8,953 nucleotides of DNA from JBDRAU01 sp043823315 (GTDB lineage Bacteria > Patescibacteriota > UBA1384 > DTJR01), in NCBI GenBank assembly GCA_043823315.1, contig JBDRAU010000037.1, positions 1 to 8,953 of the forward strand, given 5' to 3'. The notes under the pieces are model-generated. The model saw only the letters and a list, made by a program, of their open reading frames with translations. It made no database searches and had not been told where the DNA came from. Every line of letters begins with the position of its first letter. The first letter of the stretch is position 1. Made by a program: the position numbers and the translations under genes. Shown piece by piece: positions 1 to 5,744 of the stretch.

Positions 1-197
1 TTGATGATTGAATAGATAATCCGATAGGGCCAAACACGGATGGAATAATCATTTTTGTATTTGCCTTCGAGTTTTTTGCCGATGTAGGGATCAAGGGCAA
101 GTTTTTTTAAGACGACTATGATTCGTCCCTGCCAGGGCTGGGAAATTTTATCTAGATTTTTTTCGGCTTTACGCGATAAGGAAACCCCGTATGTCAT
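1..197 (-). CDS. RelE/ParE-family toxin, partial (3' end outside window)
   Basis: This is the toxin of the left toxin-antitoxin module, cut by the window edge after 65 codons. The start ATG overlaps the antitoxin stop codon as ATGA, the translational coupling typical of type II modules. The visible protein begins MTYGVSLSRKAEKNLDKI and reaches a stretch reading YSIRVWPYRIIYSII, the core strand pattern of RelE/ParE toxins (Arg-rich strand after a leucine/glycine/lysine segment). RelE members are ribosome-dependent mRNA endonucleases and ParE members poison gyrase; the visible part does not separate the two, and the C-terminal catalytic residues are missing here. The complete toxin at 651-917 shares the WPYRIIY core, so the two are homologous. 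Confidence 0.85.
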   Translation of the reverse strand, partial: MTYGVSLSRKAEKNLDKISQPWQGRIIVVLKKLALDPYIGKKLEGKYKNDYSIRVWPYRIIYSII

Positions 198-538
198 TTT
201 TTTCTTTTTCTTGACTTTTTCGTGCTTACGACCGTATACTCGCCCGATTTATCTCGAACAACAGTCAATTTATTCTTAGCCATAAATTCATCAAGAGTGA
301 TATATCTTCCCTCGCGAAGATCCTTCTTGCCCTGTTCAATTCCTTTTACTAATTCGGGATTGCTCATAATATCCATGGTCTCCAACCACCCCTCGTATTC
401 TTCGGCATTCATAATAACTACCTTAGGCGCTCCATTGATAGTAATAGTGAAGGGTATGCTGGTTTTTTCAACTTTGTTTAAGATGTTGAAAAAATCCTGG
501 CGCGCTTCGGTGGCTGATAAAGTTGTTTTTATATTCAT
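194..538 (-). CDS. Phd/YefM-family antitoxin
   Basis: This antitoxin should bind and neutralise the toxin encoded immediately downstream and repress its own promoter. I start at the ATG at 538, giving 114 residues (MNIKTTLSATEARQDFFNIL...), because AAGGAG lies four bases upstream. An upstream in-frame ATG at 583 would add 15 residues but lies inside a repeat and has no Shine-Dalgarno site. The N-terminal half (residues about 1-60) has the Phd/YefM pattern SATEARQDFFNILNKV, then an ITINGAPKVVIMNAEEYE strand and helix. Residues 60-114 are an extension that presumably binds toxin and ends in a very basic tail (KKSRKRKK). Phd proteins are usually nearer 80-90 residues, so the tail is long. The gene ends in ATGA overlap with the toxin. 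Confidence 0.85.
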   Translation of the reverse strand: MNIKTTLSATEARQDFFNILNKVEKTSIPFTITINGAPKVVIMNAEEYEGWLETMDIMSNPELVKGIEQGKKDLREGRYITLDEFMAKNKLTVVRDKSGEYTVVSTKKSRKRKK

Positions 539-560
539 AGAACTCCTTAATTTTATGATA

Positions 561-602
561 GATTGCCACGCCTCGAGCTTCACTCGATGGCTCGCAATGA
601 CA
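561..602. repeat. Dispersed hairpin-type intergenic repeat
   Basis: Outer arms attgc (562-566) and gcaat (594-598) enclose inner arms tcgag (573-577) and ctcga (583-587) around a five-base loop. The attgc...tcgcaatgaca form resembles repeats scattered between genes in many bacterial genomes, including CPR. Only one such copy is in this window, so its repetitive status comes from recall. It lies in the 5' untranslated region of the left antitoxin. Confidence 0.5.
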
Positions 603-607
603 ATTAT

Positions 608-636
608 ATTTTATGCGATGTACGGAATTATGTCAA
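608..636 (-). promoter_or_regulatory. Promoter of the left toxin-antitoxin module
   Basis: On the minus strand a perfect -35 TTGACA (636-631) is separated by 17 bases from a -10 TAAAAT (613-608). Transcription should start near 601, about 60 bases before the antitoxin ATG, so the mRNA would begin with the hairpin repeat at 561-602. The spacer holds CGTACATCG, the reverse complement of a motif in the promoter of the second module. The -35 box lies only 14 bases beyond the stop of the right-hand toxin, so the two modules probably have separate promoters. Confidence 0.7.
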
Positions 637-650
637 CCCTTGACTATTAA

Positions 651-917
651 CTATTTATAACCGATGCTCCCGCGGTGATCAATACGCTCGACATAAATTA
701 TTTTCTCTTTTTCAAACAGCCGATAAATTATCCTGTACGGCCAGATTCTAATTTTTCTTCTGTCTTTCAAATCACCTGACATTTTCTCGCCGTAAAACGG
801 ATTATCCTCCAGAATATCAATGGCTTTTTCGATTCGGTCGCGCCAGAGCAAAGGAATCTTTTTTAATTTCTTCTTAGCATCATTTCGAATTTCGATGTGC
901 CAATTATTTCTTGCCAT
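651..917 (-). CDS. RelE/ParE-family toxin
   Basis: This is the complete 88-residue toxin of the right toxin-antitoxin module, probably a ribosome-associated mRNA nuclease of the RelE type. Residues 1-45 form the usual two-helix hairpin (NDAKKKLKKIPLLWRDRIEK..). Residues 55-66 read RIRIWPYRIIY-like, and the C-terminus runs IIYVERIDHRGSIGYK, close to the RelE ending with a His-Arg pair that could act on RNA (H81/R82). It overlaps the antitoxin gene by 14 bases and is surely co-translated with it. No strong Shine-Dalgarno site precedes it; a small hairpin (939-926) lies just upstream of the start. ParE-like gyrase inhibition cannot be excluded from sequence alone. Confidence 0.88.
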   Translation of the reverse strand: MARNNWHIEIRNDAKKKLKKIPLLWRDRIEKAIDILEDNPFYGEKMSGDLKDRRKIRIWPYRIIYRLFEKEKIIYVERIDHRGSIGYK

Positions 918-1233
918 ATTTCTTTCGAGATTTATCTCGCAGAACTAGTGCAGGCTCTCTCATTTGAGCTAACTCCTTCTTTACTTCCTCCCAACTGGTA
1001 TATCTGCCCTGCCGATAATCTTCCTCGGCTTTTCTAATATCCTCCATAATCTTTGGATCGCTCAATATCTCCATTGTTTCCATCAAAGAATCGTATTCAT
1101 CCGCAGACATCAAAACCACTCCCGGCTTTCCTTCGATTGTGAAAATATATCGAGTATCCGGTTTTTGCACGTCTTCGGCGATTCTAAAAAGTTCTTTCCG
1201 CCCCTCGGTGATTGTCATTGTTTTTTTAGCCAT
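904..1233 (-). CDS. Phd/YefM-family antitoxin
   Basis: This 109-residue antitoxin is the cognate partner of the overlapping toxin. It opens MAKKTMTITEGRKELFRIAEDV, followed by FTIEGKPGVVLMSADEYDSLMETMEIL, the Phd/YefM DNA-binding fold. Its C-terminal half (SDPKIMEDIRKAEEDYRQGRY...) matches that of the left antitoxin (SNPELVKGIEQGKKDLREGRY), and both end in a lysine-rich tail after a (V/L)RDKS motif. The two modules are therefore paralogous. The start is supported by AAAGGA seven bases upstream. The promoter at 1254-1283 and the palindromes within it fit autoregulation. Confidence 0.87.
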   Translation of the reverse strand: MAKKTMTITEGRKELFRIAEDVQKPDTRYIFTIEGKPGVVLMSADEYDSLMETMEILSDPKIMEDIRKAEEDYRQGRYTSWEEVKKELAQMREPALVLRDKSRKKYGKK

Positions 1234-1253
1234 ATTAATTCCTTTCTATGTCC

Positions 1254-1283
1254 ATAGTAGCGTACATCGATATCGTTTGTCAA
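1254..1283 (-). promoter_or_regulatory. Promoter and candidate operator of the right toxin-antitoxin module
   Basis: A perfect -35 TTGACA (1283-1278) and -10 TACTAT (1259-1254) are 18 bases apart on the minus strand. The spacer contains the palindrome cgatatcg (1268-1275), adjoining CGATGTACG. A second perfect inverted repeat, ctatg-tc-catag (1246-1257), overlaps the -10 box and likely start site. Either could be the site bound by the antitoxin or toxin-antitoxin complex; this role is inferred. Confidence 0.65.
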
Positions 1284-1313
1284 TTCTATGCTAAAGCTTC
1301 GACTAAATACAAA

Positions 1314-1985
1314 TCAGATTAATCCCTTATCCTTAAAACTTACAAAGCTTTCTTGCCCGACAATAATGTGATCTAAAACTTCAATTCCCAGTATTTTGCC
1401 GGAATCAACCAATTGTTTTGTGATTTTCTTATCATCCTCTGATGGCTCCGGATCGCCTGACGGGTGGTTATGAACAAAAGCGACAGAAGAGGCCAATCCG
1501 CTAATAGCTGGTTCAAAAACCTCGCGTGGATGAACTAGATTTGCATTAAGAGTGCCGATTGAAATAGTTTCTTTATTGACCATTTGATTGCGTGAATTCA
1601 AATATAGAACGACGAAATTCTCTTTCTTGTGGTTTTTTAAATACGAAACCTGGGCAATAATATCTTTAGGAGTTTGAATCGTCGGCAAAGTGTTTGAGTT
1701 GTCAACTTTTAAAATTCTTTTAGAAAGTTCGAAAGCGGCCAAAATTTGGCAGGCCTTGGCCGGACCAACGCCTTTGATTTGTTTCAGTTGGTCAAAGGAA
1801 AGGCCAAGCAGTTTCTTTTTAGAAAATTTAGATAATATGTCTTTGGCAACTTCGATGACGTTTTTACCCGCCGTGCCAGTGCCGAGCAATATCGCCAGAA
1901 GTTCTTGATCCTTCAAAAATTCCGAACCGTATTTGGCTAATTTTTCTCTCGGTCGATCAACTTTTGGTGTGTCTTTAATTTTCAT
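1314..1985 (-). CDS. radC: RadC-family JAMM/MPN+ protein
   Basis: This is full-length RadC at 223 residues (E. coli RadC is about 222). Residues 12-50 are the N-terminal UPF0758 segment (PREKLAKYGSEFLKDQELLA). Residues 67-87 form a helix-hairpin-helix-like segment (LKQIKGVGPAKACQILAAFEL). The MPN+ domain from about 105 carries the metal-binding JAMM motif: E122 (KENFVVLYLN) and H172-N-H174 with S182 and D185 (HNHPSGDPEPSEDD). The family was named for DNA repair, but that role in E. coli was later disputed; a metal-dependent hydrolase acting on DNA or protein is possible. The ATG start gives the expected N-terminus but has no clear Shine-Dalgarno site. A -10-like box lies 13 bases upstream, so translation may be nearly leaderless. 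Confidence 0.95.
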   Translation of the reverse strand: MKIKDTPKVDRPREKLAKYGSEFLKDQELLAILLGTGTAGKNVIEVAKDILSKFSKKKLLGLSFDQLKQIKGVGPAKACQILAAFELSKRILKVDNSNTLPTIQTPKDIIAQVSYLKNHKKENFVVLYLNSRNQMVNKETISIGTLNANLVHPREVFEPAISGLASSVAFVHNHPSGDPEPSEDDKKITKQLVDSGKILGIEVLDHIIVGQESFVSFKDKGLI

Positions 1986-1997
1986 TTTTGATTGCAG

Positions 1998-2005
1998 ATT
2001 TTATA
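1998..2005 (-). promoter_or_regulatory. Possible -10 box of radC
   Basis: The minus strand reads TATAAAAT here, 13 bases before the radC ATG, with no recognisable -35 hexamer. If used, the mRNA leader would be only a few bases, which fits the missing Shine-Dalgarno site. Weak evidence. Confidence 0.3.
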
Positions 2006-2048
2006 TTCCGCCATTATTCAATTCGTATTTTCCAGTATTTACGTTTTG

Positions 2049-2134
2049 GATTGCCGCGCTACGCTCCCAATAAGGGCTTTGTATCCTAGATCCCGCATCA
2101 AGTGCGGGATGACAATAAGGGAGTGCGGGATGAC
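2049..2134. repeat. Hairpin-rich intergenic repeat block
   Basis: This lies in a 348-base gene-free stretch (1986-2333). A perfect 8-bp stem, atcccgca (2090-2097) and tgcgggat (2103-2110), has the loop tcaag. The segment agtgcgggatgac occurs at 2101-2113 and again at 2122-2134, and caataaggg at 2068-2076 and 2113-2121. This is the widespread 'gatcccgcatcaagtgcggg' type of intergenic repeat. An open frame through it (1992-2180) is only a by-product. The rest of the stretch holds the repeat at 2187-2215 and the promoter at 2262-2290. Confidence 0.65.
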
Positions 2135-2186
2135 CCCAGTAGTACAGCAGGCTGACTACGGGGCAGGCACGGGATGTTAAACTGTG

Positions 2187-2215
2187 AACGCCTCATCCCC
2201 TGAGCCGTTCAATTT
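2187..2215. repeat. Short dispersed hairpin repeat, degenerate copy
   Basis: This segment (aacgcctcatcccctgagcc, then gttcaattt) matches 5158-5186 (aacggctcatccattgagcc, then gttcaatta) at all but about four positions. Here one stem base is changed, so the hairpin has a C-C mismatch, whereas the other copy has a perfect 9-bp stem. It may be a mobile or copied terminator-like module. Confidence 0.5.
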
Positions 2216-2261
2216 CTACCTGAATCTTACTCCTAACAGATGTGGTTTTCAACATTTCGGA

Positions 2262-2290
2262 TTGACAAAAATATGTTTTTCAGGTATGTT
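2262..2290 (+). promoter_or_regulatory. Promoter of the YkgJ-type gene
   Basis: TTGACA (2262-2267) and TATGTT (2285-2290) are 17 bases apart. Transcription would start near 2297, which excludes the in-frame ATG codons at 2184 and 2286 as starts and supports the GTG at 2334. Confidence 0.6.
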
Positions 2291-2333
2291 TTACGGCTGG
2301 TTGAATATTGAAAGCAAAGGAGGTCGAGCCGTC

Positions 2334-2942
2334 GTGGATATTTCCGCAGATGCATTTCGTCAAGCAGTTCGGGAGATATGCCAAGATGGCAATGTCTCCT
2401 TAGTTCGCGCTGTGTTCCGCGTTGATGCTCGGTTCGCTCGCTTGTGGGTCCAAAAACACGGCGATCCCTGGGTATGCCACAAAGGTTGCGGAGCATGCTG
2501 CTTTCAAGCGGTGCAGACATCCGTACCTGAATGGAACGAGATCAAGCTGTATATTGCTGCCATGGGTGAGAAAGAGCGGTACGACTTGCTGCGTGATCTC
2601 AAACGTTACAAGCCAACATGGCGCGAGTGGTACAAATCGCATCAGTTCGGGCATAAGCTGGGTGACTTCGACAAGACCAGAATGGCGCAAGAATCCTGGA
2701 TCGGTAAGCCTTGTCCTTTCCTTGGGGACGACGGTGCTTGCCGTATCTACCCGGTACGGCCGTACGACTGTCGCAACACTTTCAGCACGGTGCAGTGCGA
2801 GTCCGTCAATGTGTCGGCGGGGGTGACACGATATCCATACCCATGGCATCACGCTGCGCTGAGTATCATCACCGAAGAACACGGCAAGTTCGCCGAAAAA
2901 CAGATCGCCCAGTTTCTTGTTGCCTGGATCGAAGAACTATAA
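2334..2942 (+). CDS. YkgJ-type Cys-cluster (putative Zn/Fe-chelating) protein
   Basis: This is the only plus-strand gene, 202 residues from the GTG at 2334. I chose that start because AAAGGAGG at 2316-2323 lies ten bases upstream and the promoter at 2262-2290 would place the mRNA start downstream of earlier in-frame ATGs. The YkgJ/UPF0153 signature is clear: C48-x3-C52-x2-C55-C56 (CHKGCGACC), then CPFLGDDGACRIYPVRPYDCR with C127, C136 and C146. The family is thought to hold a metal ion or Fe-S cluster, but no reaction is established. There is no signal peptide or membrane segment, so it should be cytoplasmic. The gene is visibly GC-richer than radC and the propeller gene on either side, has its own promoter and terminator, and opposes its neighbours, all consistent with acquisition as a single unit. 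Confidence 0.85.
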   Translation: MDISADAFRQAVREICQDGNVSLVRAVFRVDARFARLWVQKHGDPWVCHKGCGACCFQAVQTSVPEWNEIKLYIAAMGEKERYDLLRDLKRYKPTWREWYKSHQFGHKLGDFDKTRMAQESWIGKPCPFLGDDGACRIYPVRPYDCRNTFSTVQCESVNVSAGVTRYPYPWHHAALSIITEEHGKFAEKQIAQFLVAWIEEL

Positions 2943-2959
2943 TCCTCGCGACATATCCG

Positions 2960-2990
2960 AGCCAGCCCTCACCGGCTGGCTTTTGGGTTT
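2960..2990 (+). terminator. Intrinsic terminator of the YkgJ-type gene
   Basis: Perfect 8-bp arms agccagcc (2960-2967) and ggctggct (2974-2981) enclose a six-base loop, followed by tttgggtttt. It begins 17 bases after the stop codon. It lies between convergent genes and could weakly block opposing transcription, but has no T-run on the minus strand. Confidence 0.75.
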
Positions 2991-3006
2991 TAAGATGTTT
3001 AAAATT

Positions 3007-3993
3007 TCAGAATATATTACCTGAATATGTGGCGCGGTAAAGATTGATTTGGTCGCCGCCGGTTGAACTTCCGCCGCTTGATTCACCGAAAAACATTACG
3101 AATTCATTGTTCGCAGTCTCCACAACATCTGGATCGACTATGGCATTATCGCCTGTTTTTGATACTACTTGTCCTTCGATCTCAGTCCAATTCAATCCAT
3201 CGCTTGAGTAGGCTTTATATAAGCCATTTTTCTGAGGATTGAGATTTGAATAATACATTATCCATTTACCGTCTTTTATCAGAACGTCAGGATCGACTGC
3301 ACTGTTTTCGAGGCGATAACCATTTTCTCTAGTAAATGTTTTTCCGTCAGGTGATAAAGCTGAGGCAACCGCTTCTCCACCCGAAACATAATACATTCTT
3401 ATTTGGCCGTCAGGCAAAAGCACAAGATCCGGAACCGATGCAAAATACTCGTCATCTTTAGAGCTATCAATCGCTAATCCTGATTTTGTGAAACTCTTGC
3501 CGTCTATCGACGTAGCTAAATAAAGATTGCGCTGTGTCGAGGGCCCTGGTGGAGTTTTGCCGCCTAAACCCTTGGGCTGAATCGGCTGCTGTTCATAAAT
3601 CATTATCCAGTTTCCCTCGCTTACCATTAAAACTGCCGGATTAGAAATGAACGTCCCTTCATTTTCAGATATTCCGGTTGGAACAGGATCTGTAAAAACT
3701 TCAGTGTCAGATGAATCGGCATAAACTATTTTACCATTGTTCATATAGTACATTCTGAAAGTCCCGCCGGTTAATTTGTGTGTATCGGACGAGGTAGTGT
3801 TTTTGAGAACAATGTCTTGCGATCGGGTCCAAGTTTCTGATGCAGTTCGTGTTTGGATAGATGCTTCATTATCTTGGCTAGTTTTCTTTACAGGAATATT
3901 GATATAAATATATATTCCCGTTGCAACAATCACAACAACTACGATCAACCAAACCCACCAAGTCGACTTTTTTGTTTTTTGCTCGAACTCCAT
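3007..3993 (-). CDS. Membrane-anchored beta-propeller protein (glycosidase/sialidase-like repeats)
   Basis: This 328-residue protein has a short charged N-terminus, one transmembrane helix (residues about 12-32, WWVWLIVVVVIVATGIYIYI) and an outer domain, so it is probably a cell-surface protein anchored by its N-terminus. The outer part repeats a blade pattern about five times: FRMYYMNNGKIVYA (79-92), NPAVLMVSEGNWIMIYE (118-134), VPDLVLLPDGQIRMYY (187-202), DPDVLIKDGKWIMYYS (234-249) and DPDVVETANNEFVMFF (287-302). Between them are S-x-DG-x-(F/W) turns at about 162, 213 and 263. This resembles GH43/GH32-type five-bladed propellers and BNR-repeat proteins. I cannot assign a catalytic triad, so sugar hydrolysis or mere binding is open. 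A strong Shine-Dalgarno site (AGGAGG) lies five bases before the ATG. Confidence 0.75.
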   Translation of the reverse strand: MEFEQKTKKSTWWVWLIVVVVIVATGIYIYINIPVKKTSQDNEASIQTRTASETWTRSQDIVLKNTTSSDTHKLTGGTFRMYYMNNGKIVYADSSDTEVFTDPVPTGISENEGTFISNPAVLMVSEGNWIMIYEQQPIQPKGLGGKTPPGPSTQRNLYLATSIDGKSFTKSGLAIDSSKDDEYFASVPDLVLLPDGQIRMYYVSGGEAVASALSPDGKTFTRENGYRLENSAVDPDVLIKDGKWIMYYSNLNPQKNGLYKAYSSDGLNWTEIEGQVVSKTGDNAIVDPDVVETANNEFVMFFGESSGGSSTGGDQINLYRATYSGNIF

Positions 3994-4050
3994 ATTTCCT
4001 CCTAATTAAAGTCTGTTAATTTAAGGATATCTAAATAAGGATTAAATTTC

Positions 4051-4079
4051 AAAATAAACAGTTTTTAAATATAGGTCAA
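4051..4079 (-). promoter_or_regulatory. Likely promoter of the beta-propeller gene
   Basis: TTGACC (4079-4074) and TATTTT (4056-4051) are 17 bases apart on the minus strand, and the -35 box overlaps the stop codon of the upstream phosphatase gene. A second candidate, TTGAAA then TATCCT with 17 bases between, lies closer to the gene. The stretch 3994-4075 holds nothing else recognisable. Confidence 0.4.
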
Positions 4080-4618
4080 TCATTAAGTTCGTATTCCCAA
4101 CCCGGTTGCCACGATTTGGTGTTGCGCCAATCTTGGGCAAAGGCCTGCTCAAAAGTTTTGCCGTTTAGCAGAACCTCAAGGCAAATCTGCGGAGCTTTGT
4201 GGGCAATTATTGCAACATGCTTTCCGTTGTAGTTTTTTCTTAAATCTTCAAGAAAATTTTGAATTCGTGCTTCGACATCTTTATAGTTTTCGCCGTTTGG
4301 AAATCTTTCGGTGATTCGCTCACACATTGGTTCGACAACTTCCGACGGTTTGCCGTTATAGTCGCCATAATTGCATTCGCGGAGCCGTTTATCGATTTTG
4401 ATCCTCGGATCGTCACCGAAAGCCAGTTTGGTCGAATCTACGGCGCGTTTTAAATTAGAACAAAAAATCACATCAAAGTCATCTTCTATTTTATCTTTAA
4501 GCTCTTTTGACTGCTTAATTCCCAATTTCGACAACCCAACATCCGACCATCCCGAAGAAATATCATTTTCGTTATCAGTTGTTGCTCCGTGTACGAAGTA
4601 TGTGATCTTTACAGGCAT
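4076..4618 (-). CDS. Histidine phosphatase superfamily protein with altered RHG motif
   Basis: At 180 residues this is a compact member of the histidine phosphatase (phosphoglycerate mutase-like) superfamily, which transfers phosphate through a histidine. The usual N-terminal LVRHG reads YFVHGATTDN (H10, V9), so the nucleophile is present but the conserved arginine before it is valine. The other pocket residues can be matched: R58 in CSNLKRAVDST, E81 in LRECNYGDYNG and the second histidine H140 in IIAHKAPQ. The C-terminus has a Trp-rich end (WRNTKSWQPGWEYEL). No signal peptide is seen. It follows the C39-like gene by 11 bases and is probably co-transcribed with it. Only a weak Shine-Dalgarno site is visible. 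The substrate cannot be named. Confidence 0.85.
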   Translation of the reverse strand: MPVKITYFVHGATTDNENDISSGWSDVGLSKLGIKQSKELKDKIEDDFDVIFCSNLKRAVDSTKLAFGDDPRIKIDKRLRECNYGDYNGKPSEVVEPMCERITERFPNGENYKDVEARIQNFLEDLRKNYNGKHVAIIAHKAPQICLEVLLNGKTFEQAFAQDWRNTKSWQPGWEYELND

Positions 4619-4629
4619 AAAAATAAGTT

Positions 4630-5112
4630 TTAAGTTATGTAAATTATTTCGGGACTCATTTTGATATGATTTTTTAAACTCTCAAAAGCTCCGTTGAGTT
4701 TAGCATCTGATAAATATTTCACTTTGCCGTCAACGGGATCGATTATCTCAAATTTTCCATCCTCGAATGAGCTCACAACCACAAAATGTGATGCGTGCGA
4801 ATAATCACCTAAATAGTTATCATCAAGATGAATTACAACTGGTTTATTTTGTACTATTTCGGCAACCAATCTAGCGTTAATTGGTTTTTGCTCGATCGTG
4901 ATCCTGTCTTCAAACTTTGCCAAACTTTTCTGTAAAATACTAGTTAATATTTCGTTATCGACCAACATTTGAACCGATTTATCGGTATTTTGAGCAAACG
5001 AAGCCAAAACTGAATCTAAATAGTAGTAATATTCCCGTTTTTCTCCGTCAAAGAAAATTTTCTCTTCGAGTTTTTGACCCAAATTCCCAGCCATCAATAA
5101 ACTGGTGACCAA
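4630..5112 (-). CDS. C39-like/papain-fold cysteine peptidase; true start uncertain
   Basis: The first usable start codon is the TTG at 5112, giving 160 residues. The C-terminal half has the C39-like pattern: KPVVIHLDDNY (90-100), then SHFVVVSSF with the likely catalytic H109, and FEIIDPVDGK with D125. The catalytic cysteine should sit in an N-terminal S-C-x-x-T-S-L-L-M helix. In the same frame the codon just before this TTG is TGT, and the frame stays open back to a TGA at 5166, reading KTYKQKFYHSC before LVTSLLM. The functional protein therefore probably starts upstream of 5112, but that extension has no ATG, GTG or TTG, only ATT and ATA. Either a rare start is used, or a frameshift or sequence error removed the start. 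No signal peptide is visible. It is probably co-transcribed with the phosphatase gene. Confidence 0.7.
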   Translation of the reverse strand: MVTSLLMAGNLGQKLEEKIFFDGEKREYYYYLDSVLASFAQNTDKSVQMLVDNEILTSILQKSLAKFEDRITIEQKPINARLVAEIVQNKPVVIHLDDNYLGDYSHASHFVVVSSFEDGKFEIIDPVDGKVKYLSDAKLNGAFESLKNHIKMSPEIIYIT

Positions 5113-5157
5113 ACAGCTATGATAAAATTTTTGTTTGTAGGTTTTTATAATTTTCTT

Positions 5158-5186
5158 AACGGCTCATCCATTGAGCCGTTCAATTA
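5158..5186. repeat. Perfect 9-bp hairpin, intact copy of a short dispersed repeat
   Basis: Arms aacggctca (5158-5166) and tgagccgtt (5172-5180) flank the loop tccat. The element lies between the stop of the DUF6512-like gene and the C39-like gene. A T-rich tail (caattattttt) follows only in the plus direction, so it looks like a plus-strand terminator although no plus-strand gene precedes it. The related copy is at 2187-2215. Confidence 0.6.
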
Positions 5187-5738
5187 TTTTTGATAAATAC
5201 CATAAGTGGAGGTGGGCTCATCGCGGAATAGTCCGACATGTGGTGGATTGAAAGTGGCGTAGACGAAGAAGGCGGCGAGGAGGATTAATAAAATCACCGA
5301 GAGAGTGTTGATCCCCTTGAATTGCCATTTTTTGAATCTATTGGTCAGGATTAAGTAACCAAACCATTTAGCTAAAACTATCCCAACTATGAACGAACCA
5401 ATATCAACTGCGAGAATGCTTCTGCCGACTAACGGGGTGTAAATATAAAAAACCGCTAGGATAAAAACGATCGCAAAACCGATTTGTTTTGCCAGCGCGA
5501 AGCAGTAGTTCTTTACTTGAGATCGTAGGTAAAAATACTCGACGAATGAGAATAATATAAAAGGGGTGAAAACCAGCTTCATATGTTCCCACGGGCTTTC
5601 GTTGATCGGCGAAAGCAATCCGACAACGATATTATTACCCGACCAGCCATAAACAAAATGCAAGAGCGATCCGACAACCACCGCAAACATCGCTCCCCAA
5701 ATACTTATGTTCTTAATTAAATTGTTTTGCTTGTCCAC
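5184..5738 (-). CDS. DUF6512-like integral membrane protein
   Basis: This 184-residue protein has about five transmembrane helices (residues roughly 11-30, 55-72, 86-104, 108-131 and 145-163). Motifs I associate with DUF6512 are the segment HFVYGWSGNN (27-36), SPINESPWEH (43-52) between the first two helices, and a C-terminal FNPPHVGLFRDE..TYGIY. No biochemical role is known to me. Conserved polar residues in the first loop (N46, E47, W50, E51, H52) could form a binding site. The start is GTG at 5738; no good Shine-Dalgarno site precedes it and a promoter ends only eight bases upstream, so the mRNA may be leaderless. It precedes the C39-like gene, but a hairpin separates them, so a shared operon is uncertain. 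Confidence 0.75.
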   Translation of the reverse strand: MDKQNNLIKNISIWGAMFAVVVGSLLHFVYGWSGNNIVVGLLSPINESPWEHMKLVFTPFILFSFVEYFYLRSQVKNYCFALAKQIGFAIVFILAVFYIYTPLVGRSILAVDIGSFIVGIVLAKWFGYLILTNRFKKWQFKGINTLSVILLILLAAFFVYATFNPPHVGLFRDEPTSTYGIYQK

Positions 5739-5744
5739 GCCTAA

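Noticed and set aside
561..602. Hairpin as a tRNA fragment
   Set aside because: No cloverleaf, anticodon arm or TTCGA arm could be drawn. I found no tRNA or rRNA in the window.
2090..2134. Short repeats as a CRISPR array
   Set aside because: The repeats are overlapping hairpins with no regular spacers and no cas gene.
1992..2180. Plus-strand open frame of 62 codons
   Set aside because: It runs through hairpin repeats and has no Shine-Dalgarno site; its 'SRIKCGMT' text is the usual translation of that repeat.
2184..2333. Longer start for the YkgJ-type gene (ATG at 2184 or 2286)
   Set aside because: The -35/-10 pair at 2262-2290 lies inside this stretch, and AAAGGAGG correctly precedes the GTG at 2334. 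The extra residues do not look conserved.
2233..2882. Minus-strand frames opposite the YkgJ-type gene
   Set aside because: They are shadows of a GC-rich coding region with a clear Cys motif on the plus strand.
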